DNA of 64,000 nt from Halomonas sp. A40-4 (GCF_015767635.1 NZ_CP065230.1:1302001-1366000), one strand, 5' to 3'; counted from the stretch's first letter, positions 34,047-44,094 are shown. Program-made: numbers and translations. The notes: generated from the sequence alone by a model not told the origin.

Positions 34047-35084
34047 ATGAACGAACAGAGCCTGACCGATGGCAGTGTATCGAGAGGTAATAAAGTGGCA
34101 CTGGTGCTGGGTAGCGGCGGTGCCCGGGGCTATGCACACATCGGCGTGATTGAGGCGTTGGAGGCACGGGGCTACGAGATCATCTCGATCGCCGGGTGTT
34201 CCATGGGCGCGCTGATAGGCGGTATTTATGCGTCGGGTAAACTGCCTGACTATCGCGAATGGGTGTGTGATCTGGACTATCTGGATGTGCTCAGGCTGGT
34301 CGATGTGACCTGGAGCCCAATGGGTGCCATGCGGGCCAGCAAGATCATGAGCAAGTTGGAAGGGCTGGTGGGCGATACATTGATGGAAGACCTGCCGATT
34401 CCGGTGACCACCGTGGCCACTGATCTGGTGCGCCAGCGCGAGGTATGGTTTCAAAACGGCCCGCTGCTGCGCGCGATACGGGCATCAATCGCCGTCCCCG
34501 GCGTGATTACCCCTGTGCATCTGGGGGATCAGGTACTGGTCGACGGAGGTCTGCTGAACCCGCTGCCCATGATGCCCATACTGGCCGCCCACGAAGCAGA
34601 TTTTGTGGTGGCGGTGAACGTGACTGCCCACAGCCCGCAGCCGGTGTCTTTGGAGGCACTGCTTCCCAAGGATGAGAATAACGACAGCCGCACCACCCGG
34701 GAGCGTGACCGCGATGCCAATATTGGCGGCTGGATGGACGAGGTGCGCGCCACCACGCGGCGGCTATGGAGCGAACTGGGCAGCAGTAGCGAAGAAGAGG
34801 GTGAGGTGGATGAAACGATGGACCTTCGCGGCAAGCGCGAATGGGGCAAGCTGGATATGATCCTCGAATCATTCGATATTACCCAGGCGGCACTGGCCAA
34901 ATATAAAATTGCCGGTTACCCGCCCGATATTCTCATCGAAGTGCCCAAAACGGTGTGCAGTACCTACGAGTTTCACCGTGCCAAGGATCTGATCCGCCTG
35001 GGCCGTCATCTGGCCGATGAGGCCCTGGCGCGGCACGTGCCCGATAGTGCGTCGGATGCGCAAGAATCGGGTGTGGCAGAATAA
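34047..35084 (+). CDS. Patatin-like phospholipase (RssA-type)
   Basis: 345 residues. The glycine-rich oxyanion loop is GSGGARGYAHIGV, the nucleophile Ser is in GCSMGALIGG, and the catalytic Asp is in VDGGLLNPLP. An acidic insert (SSSEEEGEVDETMD) lies about residues 248-261. The family hydrolyses acyl chains from glycerolipids. No membrane anchor is visible. It probably shares a transcript with the upstream hydrolase. Confidence 0.87.
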   Translation: MNEQSLTDGSVSRGNKVALVLGSGGARGYAHIGVIEALEARGYEIISIAGCSMGALIGGIYASGKLPDYREWVCDLDYLDVLRLVDVTWSPMGAMRASKIMSKLEGLVGDTLMEDLPIPVTTVATDLVRQREVWFQNGPLLRAIRASIAVPGVITPVHLGDQVLVDGGLLNPLPMMPILAAHEADFVVAVNVTAHSPQPVSLEALLPKDENNDSRTTRERDRDANIGGWMDEVRATTRRLWSELGSSSEEEGEVDETMDLRGKREWGKLDMILESFDITQAALAKYKIAGYPPDILIEVPKTVCSTYEFHRAKDLIRLGRHLADEALARHVPDSASDAQESGVAE

Positions 35085-35089
35085 CGAGA

Positions 35090-35659
35090 CTACTGACCGC
35101 GCTTACGTAGCAGGATATAGACCGCACCGGTGCCGCCGTCGATCTCGATGGCGGAACAGAATGCCAGGACCCCGGGCCACTCGCGCAGCCAAGCATTGGT
35201 GTGGCTTTTAAGCACTGGAAAATCGGCAGTGGTGCCCCAGGCCTTGCCGTGGACAACCAGCACGCAGCGAAGCCCCTGAGCGGTCGCGTCACGCAGGAAG
35301 CTCTCTAGCTCCAGCCGGGCTTCTTCAAGGGTGTAGCCATGTAAATCTAGGCCAGCCTGCCAAGCCGTCTGGCCGCGCTTGAGTTGGCTGAAGGTGCGCC
35401 AGGGCAAATCGGCGACGCTGAATTCCAGGTATTCGGAAGGACGTACCGCCTCGACCCGGCCGTCGGATGTGCGGCCGCTGGTGGCAAAGGTACTGCTTTC
35501 CACCGCCGCCTGCCGTCTGGCCTGCTGGGCATCATCATTGCGCTTGGGTTTGCCGGGGTCGGCCTGATTGGTGGCCATGCGACGCACGCCCGCGGCTTTC
35601 AGCGCCTGGCGGAAAGCACTGATATCGTCATCATCGGGCAGGTGGCGGTGTCGTGTCAT
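35090..35659 (-). CDS. Smr-domain endonuclease family protein
   Basis: 189 residues from the ATG at 35659 (MTRHRHLPDDDD). The C-terminal Smr domain has LDLHGYTLEEARLEL, VVHGKAWG and GTGAVYILLRK, close to E. coli SmrA. SmrA/SmrB cleave nucleic acid, and SmrB acts on mRNA in collided ribosomes. The neighbourhood (divergent from prmB, next to aroC) recalls smrB-prmB-aroC in E. coli, while the motif order and GGTGAVY end look more like SmrA. Cytoplasmic. Confidence 0.85.
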   Translation of the reverse strand: MTRHRHLPDDDDISAFRQALKAAGVRRMATNQADPGKPKRNDDAQQARRQAAVESSTFATSGRTSDGRVEAVRPSEYLEFSVADLPWRTFSQLKRGQTAWQAGLDLHGYTLEEARLELESFLRDATAQGLRCVLVVHGKAWGTTADFPVLKSHTNAWLREWPGVLAFCSAIEIDGGTGAVYILLRKRGQ

Positions 35660-35815
35660 GACAGGCTCAAATGGCAAATGGGCAAAACGGAGAACAGGCG
35701 CACAGTATAGCGAGATGCACGCTGCTGTGAACCGGGCAGCGTCAAAGGTACAATCTTTTCTTTAGCCATGCCGTCTCCCGATGGGGATGGTCGCCTTTGT
35801 TGACCAGGAGCCAAT

Positions 35816-36775
35816 GTGACCCAGCCTCTCAACGCCGAGACTTCGCCTTCCTCCCTCACCCTGCCGGATACGGCGCTGGTGAGCGAGCTCATAACCTTAC
35901 GTGACTACCTGCGCTGGGTATCCAGCGAGTTCTATTTGGCGGGACTCTATTACGGCCATGGCACCGAGTCGGCATGGGACGAAGCCGTTGCGCTGTGTCT
36001 GGGGGCACTGCATTTGCCCTGGAATGTCGACCCGGGTGTACAGGATGCGCGGTTGTTGCCGATGGAGCGCGAGCGCATAGTGGTCCTTACCCGTGAGCGA
36101 ATCACCACGCGCCGACCGCTGCCTTACCTGTTGGGTGAGGCTTTTTTTGCCGGTTATCCGTTTAACGTTGATGAACGCGTGCTGATCCCGCGCTCACCGA
36201 TGGCGGAGCTGATCGAGGACGGCTTCGCGGCCTGGTTCCCCGAGGAGCCGCCCGAGCGGGTACTGGATTTGTGCACCGGCTCCGGTTGTATCGGCATTGC
36301 CACCGCGCTTTATTTGCCCACTTGCGAGGTGACGCTGGCCGACATTAGCCAGGAAGCCCTTGCCGTGGCGCGCCAGAATATCACCCGCCACGATGTCGGC
36401 GAGCGCGTACGTGCGGTGGAAGCTGACGTGTTCAGCGGGCTGGAGGGCCAGCGCTTTGATGTCATTATTTCGAACCCGCCCTATGTCGATCAGCGTGACT
36501 TGGCCACCATGCCCGCCGAATTTCGCCACGAGCCTGCTTTAGCGCTGGGAGCGGGTAGCGACGGTCTGGATATCGTACGACGCATTCTGCGCGAGGCACG
36601 TGCGCACCTGACCGATGAGGGGTGGCTGATCGTCGAAGTGGGCAACTCAGACCGCCACGTGGAGGCTGCTTTTCCAGAAGTGGCGTTCATGTGGCTTGAA
36701 TTCGAGCGTGGCGGCCAGGGTGTCTTTGCCCTGAGCGCTGCTGAACTCGACGCCCATGCGGCGTCTTTTGCGTGA
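35816..36775 (+). CDS. prmB: 50S ribosomal protein L3 N5-glutamine methyltransferase
   Basis: 319 residues with a GTG start preceded by AGGAG. The catalytic NPPY motif is in [16 protein letters not shown]-binding residues are in [14 protein letters not shown], and the HemK-like [16 protein letters not shown] precedes it. It methylates a glutamine of ribosomal protein L3. It is followed within 15 bases by aroC, as in E. coli. Confidence 0.93.
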   Translation: MTQPLNAETSPSSLTLPDTALVSELITLRDYLRWVSSEFYLAGLYYGHGTESAWDEAVALCLGALHLPWNVDPGVQDARLLPMERERIVVLTRERITTRRPLPYLLGEAFFAGYPFNVDERVLIPRSPMAELIEDGFAAWFPEEPPERVLDLCTGSGCIGIATALYLPTCEVTLADISQEALAVARQNITRHDVGERVRAVEADVFSGLEGQRFDVIISNPPYVDQRDLATMPAEFRHEPALALGAGSDGLDIVRRILREARAHLTDEGWLIVEVGNSDRHVEAAFPEVAFMWLEFERGGQGVFALSAAELDAHAASFA

Positions 36776-36788
36776 GGAACTAAGGCTC

Positions 36789-37880
36789 ATGTCCGGCAAT
36801 ACATTTGGCAAACTATTTACCGTTACCACCTTCGGGGAAAGCCACGGCCCGGCGCTAGGCGCGATCGTCGATGGCTGCCCGCCAGGGTTGCCACTCTCCG
36901 AGGCGGATCTGCAGCACGACCTGGACCGCCGCCGCCCCGGTAGCTCGCGGTATACCACCCAGCGCCAGGAAGCGGACCAGGTGAAAATCCTGTCGGGCGT
37001 TTTCGAAGGCAAAACGACCGGCACCTCGATTGGTTTGATCATCGAGAACACCGATCAACGCTCGAAAGATTATTCAAAAATCAAGGACCAGTTTCGCCCT
37101 GCCCACGCGGACTACACCTATCACCACAAGTATGGTCACCGTGACTATCGTGGGGGAGGGCGTTCAAGCGCGCGGGAAACCGCGGTGCGGGTCGCCGCGG
37201 GTGCCATTGCCAAACAGTATCTGGCGGCTCAGGGAGTGCAGGTGCGTGGCTATATGAGCCAGCTCGGCCCGATCAAGATAGATTTCAATTCCTGGGATGC
37301 CGTCGGGCAGAACGCGTTTTTCTGCCCCGATCCCGCCAAAGTGCCCGAGCTTGAGGACTACATGGATCAATTGCGCCGCGATCAGGATTCCGTCGGCGCG
37401 GAGATCACCGTGGTGGCTGAAGGTGTTCCGGTCGGGCTGGGTGAGCCGGTATTTGATCGCCTGGATGCTGATCTGGCGCATGGTTTGATGAGTATTAATG
37501 CGGTAAAAGGGATTGAGATTGGCGCCGGGTTTGGGTGCATCGATCAACGAGGCAGTGAGCATCGCGACGAGATGACGCCGGAAGGCTTTTTGTCCAACCA
37601 CGCCGGCGGTGTTCTGGGGGGGATTTCCAGCGGCCAGCCCATTGTGGCCCGCCTGGCGCTCAAGCCGACGTCGAGCATCACCACGCCGGGGCGCTCGATC
37701 GACGTCAACGGCAATGCCGTCGAGGTGGTGACCAAAGGTCGTCATGACCCTTGCGTGGGTATTCGCGCAACGCCCATCGCGGAAGCGATGATGGCGATAA
37801 CGTTGATGGATCACTGGCTGCGGCAGCGTGGGCAAAACGGTGCAGTAAGCGTTGATACACCACGTTTAACCCAACGCTAA
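36789..37880 (+). CDS. aroC: Chorismate synthase
   Basis: 363 residues beginning [20 protein letters not shown], the family start. Signature regions are GCPPGLPL, the RxxSSARET region ([19 protein letters not shown]) and [10 protein letters not shown]. It converts 5-enolpyruvylshikimate-3-phosphate to chorismate with reduced FMN, the last step of the shikimate pathway. The short gap after prmB suggests a joint transcript. Confidence 0.97.
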   Translation: MSGNTFGKLFTVTTFGESHGPALGAIVDGCPPGLPLSEADLQHDLDRRRPGSSRYTTQRQEADQVKILSGVFEGKTTGTSIGLIIENTDQRSKDYSKIKDQFRPAHADYTYHHKYGHRDYRGGGRSSARETAVRVAAGAIAKQYLAAQGVQVRGYMSQLGPIKIDFNSWDAVGQNAFFCPDPAKVPELEDYMDQLRRDQDSVGAEITVVAEGVPVGLGEPVFDRLDADLAHGLMSINAVKGIEIGAGFGCIDQRGSEHRDEMTPEGFLSNHAGGVLGGISSGQPIVARLALKPTSSITTPGRSIDVNGNAVEVVTKGRHDPCVGIRATPIAEAMMAITLMDHWLRQRGQNGAVSVDTPRLTQR

Positions 37881-37953
37881 CGGCAAGGTGTCCCTCGCAT
37901 ATCGCTGCTACACTCAAATAAAACAATATTGGTTAATGAAGCAGGAGCCGCCA

Positions 37954-38340
37954 ATGAAGATTAACGTTGAGTTCGATCTCACCCCCGATGAGTTTCGCCA
38001 AGCGCTGGGGTTGCCCGACGTTGGAGCGTTTCAGCAACACCTGCTTGAGAACATCCAGCGGCAAATGGAGTCCGGCGTTGAGGGGTATGACCCCATGAGC
38101 CTGATGCGGCCTTTCCTGCAGCAGCCCATGATGCAGCAGGGCCTTTCACAGGGGTTGTCCAATTTCGGCACCTATCAGCAGATGATGCTGGATATGTTGA
38201 AACAAGCCGGGAATGCCAGTAGCAGCGATGCACCTGAAGAGGAAAAGGCTCAAAGTGGCACGACAAGTACCAAGAGCGCCAATGCTAATACCAAGGCAAC
38301 GGCATCTTCCCGGTCACGGGCAAAACGGAAATCGGAGTAA
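37954..38340 (+). CDS. DUF6489-type small protein upstream of phasin
   Basis: 128 residues from the ATG preceded by AGGAG. The N-terminus (MKINVEFDLTPDEFRQALG) is the family mark. The middle is Met/Gln-rich and amphipathic (PMMQQGLSQG), and the C-terminus is a Ser/Ala/Lys tail like that of phasins. Location before phaP-phaC suggests a granule-associated or PHA-linked role. The function is not proven. Confidence 0.7.
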   Translation: MKINVEFDLTPDEFRQALGLPDVGAFQQHLLENIQRQMESGVEGYDPMSLMRPFLQQPMMQQGLSQGLSNFGTYQQMMLDMLKQAGNASSSDAPEEEKAQSGTTSTKSANANTKATASSRSRAKRKSE

Positions 38341-38389
38341 TGAAACCCGGACACGACCAAAGCGCTAGAGGCCGTTTTCGTCAAGGTAG

Positions 38390-38434
38390 TTGCAACATGC
38401 CCTGTCAATCATTACTCTTTTTGCAGTGCAGCAA
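38390..38434 (+). promoter_or_regulatory. phaP promoter with TGCA-rich operator candidate
   Basis: TTGCAA (38390-38395) and TACTCT (38413-38418) are 17 bases apart. Directly after comes TTGCAGTGCAGCAA (38421-38434), which recalls the TGC/GCA-rich sites bound by PhaR repressors upstream of phasin genes. PhaR is not encoded in this window. Confidence 0.4.
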
Positions 38435-38494
38435 TTCGTGTTCAAGTGAGTCACTCACGGCTCATGCCAAGGAACGAATAGAGGAGTAGATACC

Positions 38495-38929
38495 ATGCAA
38501 GATAAAATGATGGACGCCTTCAACGCCCAGACCCGCCAAATGTTTGAGCCGATGCGCAAGATGAACTCGCTGATGCTCAACAACATGGAAAAGATGACCC
38601 AATATCAGCTGGAAGCGATGAAGCGCTACAGCCAGATGGGTACCGAGCGCCTGCGCAGCGCAACCGACGTTCAGGATGCTGAAAGCCTGCGCGACTTCGG
38701 CACGCAGCAAGCGGCGATGATGAACGAGCTGTCTCAGAAAATGCAGGAAGACGCTCGCGTGATGAGCGAGATGAGCCTTGAATTCAAGGCAGAGATGGAA
38801 AAGCTGTTTGGTGAAGCAGGCAAGCAGATGGCCGACCAGGCCAGCGCCGCGGCCAAAGGCGAGCAGCCAGCCGCCGCCAAGGGTGAGCAGTCCGCAAAAG
38901 CGAGCAGCCAATCCTCGCGTAAAAGCTGA
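38495..38929 (+). CDS. phaP: Phasin (PHA granule-associated protein)
   Basis: 144 residues, almost all amphipathic helix, rich in Met, Gln and Glu (MFEPMRKMNSLMLNNMEKMT), with an Ala/Lys/Ser-rich C-terminal tail and no cysteine. Phasins coat PHA granules and limit their size. GAGGAG precedes the start. A hairpin follows, with phaC 112 bases on, so phaP can be made in excess of the synthase. Confidence 0.9.
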   Translation: MQDKMMDAFNAQTRQMFEPMRKMNSLMLNNMEKMTQYQLEAMKRYSQMGTERLRSATDVQDAESLRDFGTQQAAMMNELSQKMQEDARVMSEMSLEFKAEMEKLFGEAGKQMADQASAAAKGEQPAAAKGEQSAKASSQSSRKS

Positions 38930-38944
38930 TTGACCCGATTGATC

Positions 38945-38973
38945 GCGGCGCCCAAGGGCGCCGCGCCTATTTT
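38945..38973 (+). terminator. Attenuating hairpin between phaP and phaC
   Basis: GCGGCGCCC pairs with GGGCGCCGC around AA, followed by GCCTATTTT. The T run is interrupted, so partial read-through into phaC is likely. Confidence 0.65.
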
Positions 38974-39040
38974 GAGCCTTTGATTACCTGCCATCAAACA
39001 GGCTGCGTTAGCGTTGCCGCGCCGGTAAAGGAGAACGAAG

Positions 39041-40888
39041 ATGTCAGCAGAGTGGGAATTACCGCCCCATGGCCTTTCTCAAGAAGAGCTGGAAGCGTGG
39101 AATGCACAGCTGAAAGATATTGGTGAGCAGTATCAAGGACTCATGCAGGATCTGTTATCGCGCATTGCGCCAAGCGAAGCGGCAGACTCCGTGTATAGCG
39201 ACATGCGGGAAAGCTTTGAAGCCGGCGCGCAGTCATTAATGCAGAACCCGACGCTATTATGGCAGACCCAGTCACGCCTGTTGCAGGACCAGTGGCTGCT
39301 GTGGCAGCAGGGCATGCGGGCGATGGCCGGTGAAGAGGTATCGCCAATGGTCACGCCGGAGAAAGGCGACCGGCGATTCAAGGACGAGGCCTGGACCCGG
39401 GAACCCCACTTCATGGCCATCATGCAGCAGTACCTGCTGTTTTCCCAGATGGTGGATGAGCTGGTGGACAGTCTGAGCGGGATGGACGAAACCCATAAGC
39501 GCAACCTGGCCTTTTATGCGCGTCAGGTCGTCAACGCGATGTCGCCGACCAACTTTGTCACGACGAACCCCGAGGTCATGCGCCGCACGCTGGAAACCAA
39601 GGGGCAGAATCTGGTGGAGGGGCTTGAGCGGCTGCGCGATGACCTGGCCAATTCTGCCGAGGGCATCAACGTCCGTATGACGGATCGCAGTGCCTTTGGC
39701 GTTGGCGAAAACATCGCCGTTACCCCTGGGGCCGTGGTGTATGAAAATGAGTTGATGCAGCTGATCCAGTACACGCCCACCACCGAAAAAACCTATAAAA
39801 CACCACTGCTGGTCGTGCCACCGTGGATCAACAAGTACTACGTACTGGATCTGCGCGAAGATAATTCGATGATGAAATGGCTTGTCGACCAGGGGCATAG
39901 CGTATTTCTGATTTCCTGGCGCAATCCGGGGCCGGAACAGCATGACATCACCTGGGCCGATTACATGCAGTTGGGCCCGATTACCGCCATGGAAGCGATT
40001 GAAAAGGCTTGCGGTGAAAAGTCCGTCAATCTGTTGAGTTACTGCGTTGGCGGCACGCTGACGGCATCGACCGTGGCCTATCTCACCAGCACACGGCGTG
40101 GCCGCAAGGTTAAATCGGTGACCTACATGGCCACCCTGCAGGACTTCCGTGATCCCGGCGATATCGGTGTATTCCTCAACGAACGCGTCGTAGAGGGCAT
40201 TGAAGAGAGTATGCAGTTGAAAGGGTATCTGGACGGGCGCTCGATGGCCTATACCTTTAACCTGCTGCGTGAAAACGATCTTTTCTGGTCGTTCTACATC
40301 AATAATTATCTGAAAGGTGAAACCCCGGCTGCCTTCGACCTGCTTTACTGGAACACGGACGGTACCAACCTGCCTGCCGGAACCCATGCCTGGTACCTGC
40401 GGCACATGTACCTGGAGAACAAGCTGGTCGAGCCCGGCGGCATCGAACTTGACGGGGTGAAGATCGATCTCAGGAAAATATCGGCGCCCAGCTATTTTGT
40501 GTCGGCCAAGGAAGACCATATTGCCAAGTGGAACAGCTCCTATTACGGCGCGCTGTTGCCAAAAGGGCCATCAACCTTTGTGCTGGGCGGTTCGGGGCAC
40601 ATTGCCGGTATCGTCAATCCGCCCCATAAGCAAAAATATGGCCACTGGACGAACGATCAGCTGCCTGAAAGCCATGAAGCCTGGTTTGAGGGGGCGACCT
40701 TCAATGAAGGGTCGTGGTGGCCTCACTGGCAGGCCTGGGTCACCGAAAATGGCTATGCGGACCCGGATCCGAAAAAAATGGTCGCCGCACGTCAGCCAGG
40801 TGAGGGCGAGTTAAGCGTGATCGAGCCCGCCCCCGGGCGCTATGTAAAGACCACGATTCCTGAAGTGTTGGGTGAAATACCTGAATAG
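39041..40888 (+). CDS. phaC: Class I poly(3-hydroxyalkanoate) synthase
   Basis: 615 residues. The catalytic triad is readable: Cys335 in the lipase-like box LSYCVGG, Asp492 in AKEDHIA, and His520 in GSGHIAG. The N-terminal 190 residues form the poorly conserved domain, followed by VTPGAVVYENELMQLIQY, a family mark. It polymerises 3-hydroxyacyl-CoA (short chain in class I) at the granule surface. No phaA or phaB lies nearby, as in other Halomonas-like genomes. Confidence 0.96.
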   Translation: MSAEWELPPHGLSQEELEAWNAQLKDIGEQYQGLMQDLLSRIAPSEAADSVYSDMRESFEAGAQSLMQNPTLLWQTQSRLLQDQWLLWQQGMRAMAGEEVSPMVTPEKGDRRFKDEAWTREPHFMAIMQQYLLFSQMVDELVDSLSGMDETHKRNLAFYARQVVNAMSPTNFVTTNPEVMRRTLETKGQNLVEGLERLRDDLANSAEGINVRMTDRSAFGVGENIAVTPGAVVYENELMQLIQYTPTTEKTYKTPLLVVPPWINKYYVLDLREDNSMMKWLVDQGHSVFLISWRNPGPEQHDITWADYMQLGPITAMEAIEKACGEKSVNLLSYCVGGTLTASTVAYLTSTRRGRKVKSVTYMATLQDFRDPGDIGVFLNERVVEGIEESMQLKGYLDGRSMAYTFNLLRENDLFWSFYINNYLKGETPAAFDLLYWNTDGTNLPAGTHAWYLRHMYLENKLVEPGGIELDGVKIDLRKISAPSYFVSAKEDHIAKWNSSYYGALLPKGPSTFVLGGSGHIAGIVNPPHKQKYGHWTNDQLPESHEAWFEGATFNEGSWWPHWQAWVTENGYADPDPKKMVAARQPGEGELSVIEPAPGRYVKTTIPEVLGEIPE

Positions 40889-40912
40889 GTGACCAAGTAC
40901 GTTCCGCCTGAT

Positions 40913-40941
40913 GAAGCCCTGCCTTAACGGTGGGGCTTTTT
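40913..40941 (+). terminator. Terminator of phaC
   Basis: A ten-pair stem with two G-U pairs (AAGCCCTGCC/GGTGGGGCTT) around TTAAC is followed by T to 40941. Confidence 0.88.
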
Positions 40942-41127
40942 TCGTATAACCAGACAATCGACGGTGTCGCTGACATAATGTCGCATCAGGGTTGCGGAAA
41001 CCTGGAATCTGGCTATGGTGATGAAGCTTTTGAGATGCTCAACAACGTCAGCGCGCAAAGCGTCTAGCGTGTCAGTTGACTAGAACAGCACCGAAAAACT
41101 CAGTCCTTCCCCAAAAGGAGAAATAAG

Positions 41128-41580
41128 ATGGTCAGTCACCTATTCAAGGCCCCTCGGCTGTTAGCCGGTGGCATGCTGCTGATGCTGATAACCGCCGGAC
41201 ATGCCAGTGGACAGGACGTGCAGGTCAGTAACGCGCGATTGAGTTTGTTGCCCGGTGAGCAGCCGGGAGCGGGGTATTTTCAGCTACATAATACCGGCGA
41301 CGAGACAGCTGTTTTAGTCGGCGCGCAAAGCGAGGCCTTTGAAGACGTCGAGATCCATATGAGCAGCGAGGAAAATGGCATGGCGCATATGCACGCCATG
41401 GAGCAAGTGGAAATCGAGGCGGGGGAGCGTTTCGAGTTTGCCCCAAAAGGCCATCACTTGATGTTTATCGGGCGTCTGAAAACCTTTTCTGAAGGTGATG
41501 ATGTCGAGGTGCTGCTGGAGTTTGACGATGCTCAGCAGCTGTCGGTCACGTTCGATGTGGTATCCCCTGTATCGCTTTAA
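41128..41580 (+). CDS. Periplasmic copper chaperone PCu(A)C
   Basis: 150 residues with a signal peptide ending near GHASG. The copper ligands fit the H-M-x10-M-x21-H-x-M pattern: IHMSSEENGMAHMHAM in the first part and KGHHLMF later. It binds Cu(I) in the periplasm and delivers it to the CuA site of cytochrome oxidase. The SCO gene follows after 24 bases and is the usual partner. AAAGGAG precedes the start. Confidence 0.92.
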   Translation: MVSHLFKAPRLLAGGMLLMLITAGHASGQDVQVSNARLSLLPGEQPGAGYFQLHNTGDETAVLVGAQSEAFEDVEIHMSSEENGMAHMHAMEQVEIEAGERFEFAPKGHHLMFIGRLKTFSEGDDVEVLLEFDDAQQLSVTFDVVSPVSL

Positions 41581-41604
41581 TACGCTGTCACGCAGGACGA
41601 GTTA

Positions 41605-42186
41605 ATGATTAAACAGTTGTTTATTGTGCTGGCTGCGCTGTGGCTCGTCGGCTGTGTTGATCGAAGCTGGCGCACGGCAGAAACCCACGAGATCATGCCG
41701 CCACTGGATTTTTCGTTGATTGACGAAAACGGTCAGGCCGTCGAGGCTGAAGAGTATCGGGGTAAGGTCACACTGGTTTACTTTGGGTATACCTATTGCC
41801 CGGATGTGTGCCCGATTACGCTGGCCAGACTGGCAGGCACGTTGAACCGATTGGACGATGACGTCCGTGACGACATCCAGGTGCTGTTCATCTCCGTTGA
41901 CCCGAAGCGTGATACCCCCGAGGTCGTAAAGCGCTACACCAATGCCTTCGGCACTGAGTTTATTGGCATTACGGGAGACCTGGCGGAAATAGACGCCCTG
42001 ACCAACCGTATGCGTGTCACGTATGATTACGAAGAACCCAACCAGCGTGGTGACTATATTGTGACGCACACAAGCGCGGTTTTTGCATTTGACCGGGAAG
42101 GAGAGGCACGATTCCTGATCCGTGACAGCCATCCGATCACTGACGCCGTTGCCGATATCAACCAGCTGGTGGATCAGGGGGACTAG
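41605..42186 (+). CDS. SCO1/SenC/PrrC-family copper chaperone lipoprotein
   Basis: 193 residues. A lipobox is at LWLVGCVD. The thioredoxin-like domain has the copper-binding CPDVCP motif in YTYCPDVCPITLARL and a downstream His (YIVTHTSAVFAF). It helps assemble CuA of cytochrome c oxidase, acting as thiol-disulfide reductase or metallochaperone. It forms an operon with the PCu(A)C gene. Confidence 0.92.
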   Translation: MIKQLFIVLAALWLVGCVDRSWRTAETHEIMPPLDFSLIDENGQAVEAEEYRGKVTLVYFGYTYCPDVCPITLARLAGTLNRLDDDVRDDIQVLFISVDPKRDTPEVVKRYTNAFGTEFIGITGDLAEIDALTNRMRVTYDYEEPNQRGDYIVTHTSAVFAFDREGEARFLIRDSHPITDAVADINQLVDQGD

Positions 42187-42187
42187 G

Positions 42188-42529
42188 TTACTGGCAGGCG
42201 ACGGATAGACTGCAGCGCGACTTATAACGTCGTGACTTTATATCCAGGATCACGTCGTCGCTTTGCGTATCGTACATGAACGACGCGTAGCCGCGGTCAG
42301 ACGAAGCGGTACGGTACAGCCCACAAATAGTGTAGCCGTATTGCACCTTCTGTAGCTTGGCAAGCTCGATGTCACCGGGGGAACCGAGGGTTTGCGACAG
42401 GGCACGCTGAATATCATCGTCGACATTGCTGTCGGATAATGCCTGTCCGCCAAAAATGGCGCCGCCCAGTAGCAACGCCAGGATTACCGGAAGCGCGACG
42501 AGCAATAAGAAGGGGCGAGATTTAAGCAT
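42188..42529 (-). CDS. Hypothetical single-pass membrane protein
   Basis: 113 residues from the ATG with AGGT seven bases upstream. One membrane helix or uncleaved signal (PFLLLVALPVILALLLGGAIF) lies at the N-terminus. The rest is probably periplasmic and contains three Cys (TICGLY, SRCSL and near the end VACQ), which could form a disulfide. No family is recognised. It is downstream of lnt on the same strand, 59 bases after its stop. Confidence 0.6.
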   Translation of the reverse strand: MLKSRPFLLLVALPVILALLLGGAIFGGQALSDSNVDDDIQRALSQTLGSPGDIELAKLQKVQYGYTICGLYRTASSDRGYASFMYDTQSDDVILDIKSRRYKSRCSLSVACQ

Positions 42530-42587
42530 GGCAATACCTGTAACGGCGTTATCGACACCCGGCCGCATACCGACCTGATTGCCCAGT

Positions 42588-44054
42588 TTACCGGCGGCGA
42601 GTCTGCGGCACACCCACCAGCACCATGAGTGCGGCTAAAAACCACACCGGCCAGCTTCCCATCCGGGTAAACGGCGTTAACCCCTGGGTGGCGTAGAACT
42701 CGCCGGCGAGCGATGTGGTCTCGAACTGGGGCGCGCGCTCGACCACGCGACCCTGTGCATCAATGATCGCGGTAATGCCGTTGCTGGTCGCACGAAGCAC
42801 GTAGCGGCCATTTTCCAGCGCCCTGAGACGCGCCATCTGCAAGTGTTGGTGCGGGCCGATCGAGTCGCCAAACCAGGTATCGTTGGACAGCGTCATCAAT
42901 ACATCGCTGTCTCTGGCGCGGTCGGCCACCAATTGCGGGTAAATGATTTCATAGCAGATGGCATTGCCGATGCTGACCCCCGCAGCCTGCATTGGCGCCT
43001 GGTCGGACTCCCCTTTGGTAAAGCTCGACATGGGCAGGTTGAAAAAGTCGATAGCCCCGCGCAGCAGACTTTCCAGTGGCAGGTATTCGCCAAAGGGCAC
43101 TAAATGCTCTTTTTGATAGCTGCCTTCGACATTACCCACACCTACCACGCTGTTGAAGTAGCGCTCGTTGATGTCACGCTGAACGATGCCGGTCATCAGT
43201 GCCGTGTCGGTGGGCAGATTGCTCTGTACGCGCTCAAGCACCGGGCGTGCCTGGGTTTCCACCATGGGCAGGGCCGTTTCCGGCCACACAATCAGGTCAA
43301 CGTTATCGGCGACGTCGCGGGTCAAGTCGCTGTAAATGTTGGCGGCATTGCGCTGGCCTTCAGGGGTCCATTTTTCGAGCTGGGGAAGATTGCCCTGTAG
43401 CAGTGCGACCCGCGTGGGTGTTTCGGCGGGTGTGGTCCACTGCGAGGGCAACGCCAGTGGTAACAGCCAGACAGCCGCCAGTGGCGCGAGTGTCCACCAT
43501 TGGCGGCGCAGCAGCAGCGCCGCGCCGAGTGTGCCACTGAGGGCAACCAGCAGCGATAGCAGATAGACACCGCCGATGGGCGCCCAGCCGGCCAGCGGCG
43601 AGTCTACATAGCCTGAGCCGAGTAATAGCCAGGGAAAACCGGTGAATAGGTAGGTGCGCAGGACTTCTCCCAGCACCCAGATGCCGGCAAAGCTGACAAG
43701 GGCCAGTCGGGGGCCGGTAAAGCGGCGGTAGAGCCACAGCGTGCCGGCGTAAAACAGCGCCAGTACGCAGACGAACAGGGCGGTGAGAAACAGCGCAAGC
43801 GGTACGCCGGTATAGCCGTAGTCGTGGATCGATACGTAGACCCAGGAAGCACCGCTGCCAAACAACGCCACCCCGTAGAGCCAGCCCTTGAGGGCCGCCT
43901 GGGCGGCGGTCAGTTGATGAGTGCCTGCGTACATCAAGCCTGCGGCAACCGGCCCTAACCACCATAGCTCAAATGGTGACGCCGTCAGCGTTGTGAGGCC
44001 GCCAGCCATCAGTGCGGCGATTAGCTGTCGATACACAGCTGGGATGCTACCCAT
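42588..44054 (-). CDS. lnt: Apolipoprotein N-acyltransferase
   Basis: 488 residues. Six to seven membrane helices come first, then the nitrilase-like domain with Glu in LIVWPETALPM, Lys in YQKEHLVPFGEYLPL and Cys in IGNAICYEIIYP. It transfers the third acyl chain to the N-terminal Cys of lipoproteins in the inner membrane. It closes the miaB-ybeZ-ybeY-ybeX-lnt cluster. Lnt is essential in most Gammaproteobacteria and serves the several lipoproteins in this window. Confidence 0.96.
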   Translation of the reverse strand: MGSIPAVYRQLIAALMAGGLTTLTASPFELWWLGPVAAGLMYAGTHQLTAAQAALKGWLYGVALFGSGASWVYVSIHDYGYTGVPLALFLTALFVCVLALFYAGTLWLYRRFTGPRLALVSFAGIWVLGEVLRTYLFTGFPWLLLGSGYVDSPLAGWAPIGGVYLLSLLVALSGTLGAALLLRRQWWTLAPLAAVWLLPLALPSQWTTPAETPTRVALLQGNLPQLEKWTPEGQRNAANIYSDLTRDVADNVDLIVWPETALPMVETQARPVLERVQSNLPTDTALMTGIVQRDINERYFNSVVGVGNVEGSYQKEHLVPFGEYLPLESLLRGAIDFFNLPMSSFTKGESDQAPMQAAGVSIGNAICYEIIYPQLVADRARDSDVLMTLSNDTWFGDSIGPHQHLQMARLRALENGRYVLRATSNGITAIIDAQGRVVERAPQFETTSLAGEFYATQGLTPFTRMGSWPVWFLAALMVLVGVPQTRRR

Positions 44055-44094
44055 AGCGAGATATCCTTATGTCCTGAACGTTGAGGCGTGAAGG

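Noticed and set aside
39272-40519. A 415-codon open frame on the minus strand inside phaC
   Set aside because: phaC on the plus strand has a complete catalytic triad and full length; the antisense frame has no motif and no ribosome-binding site.
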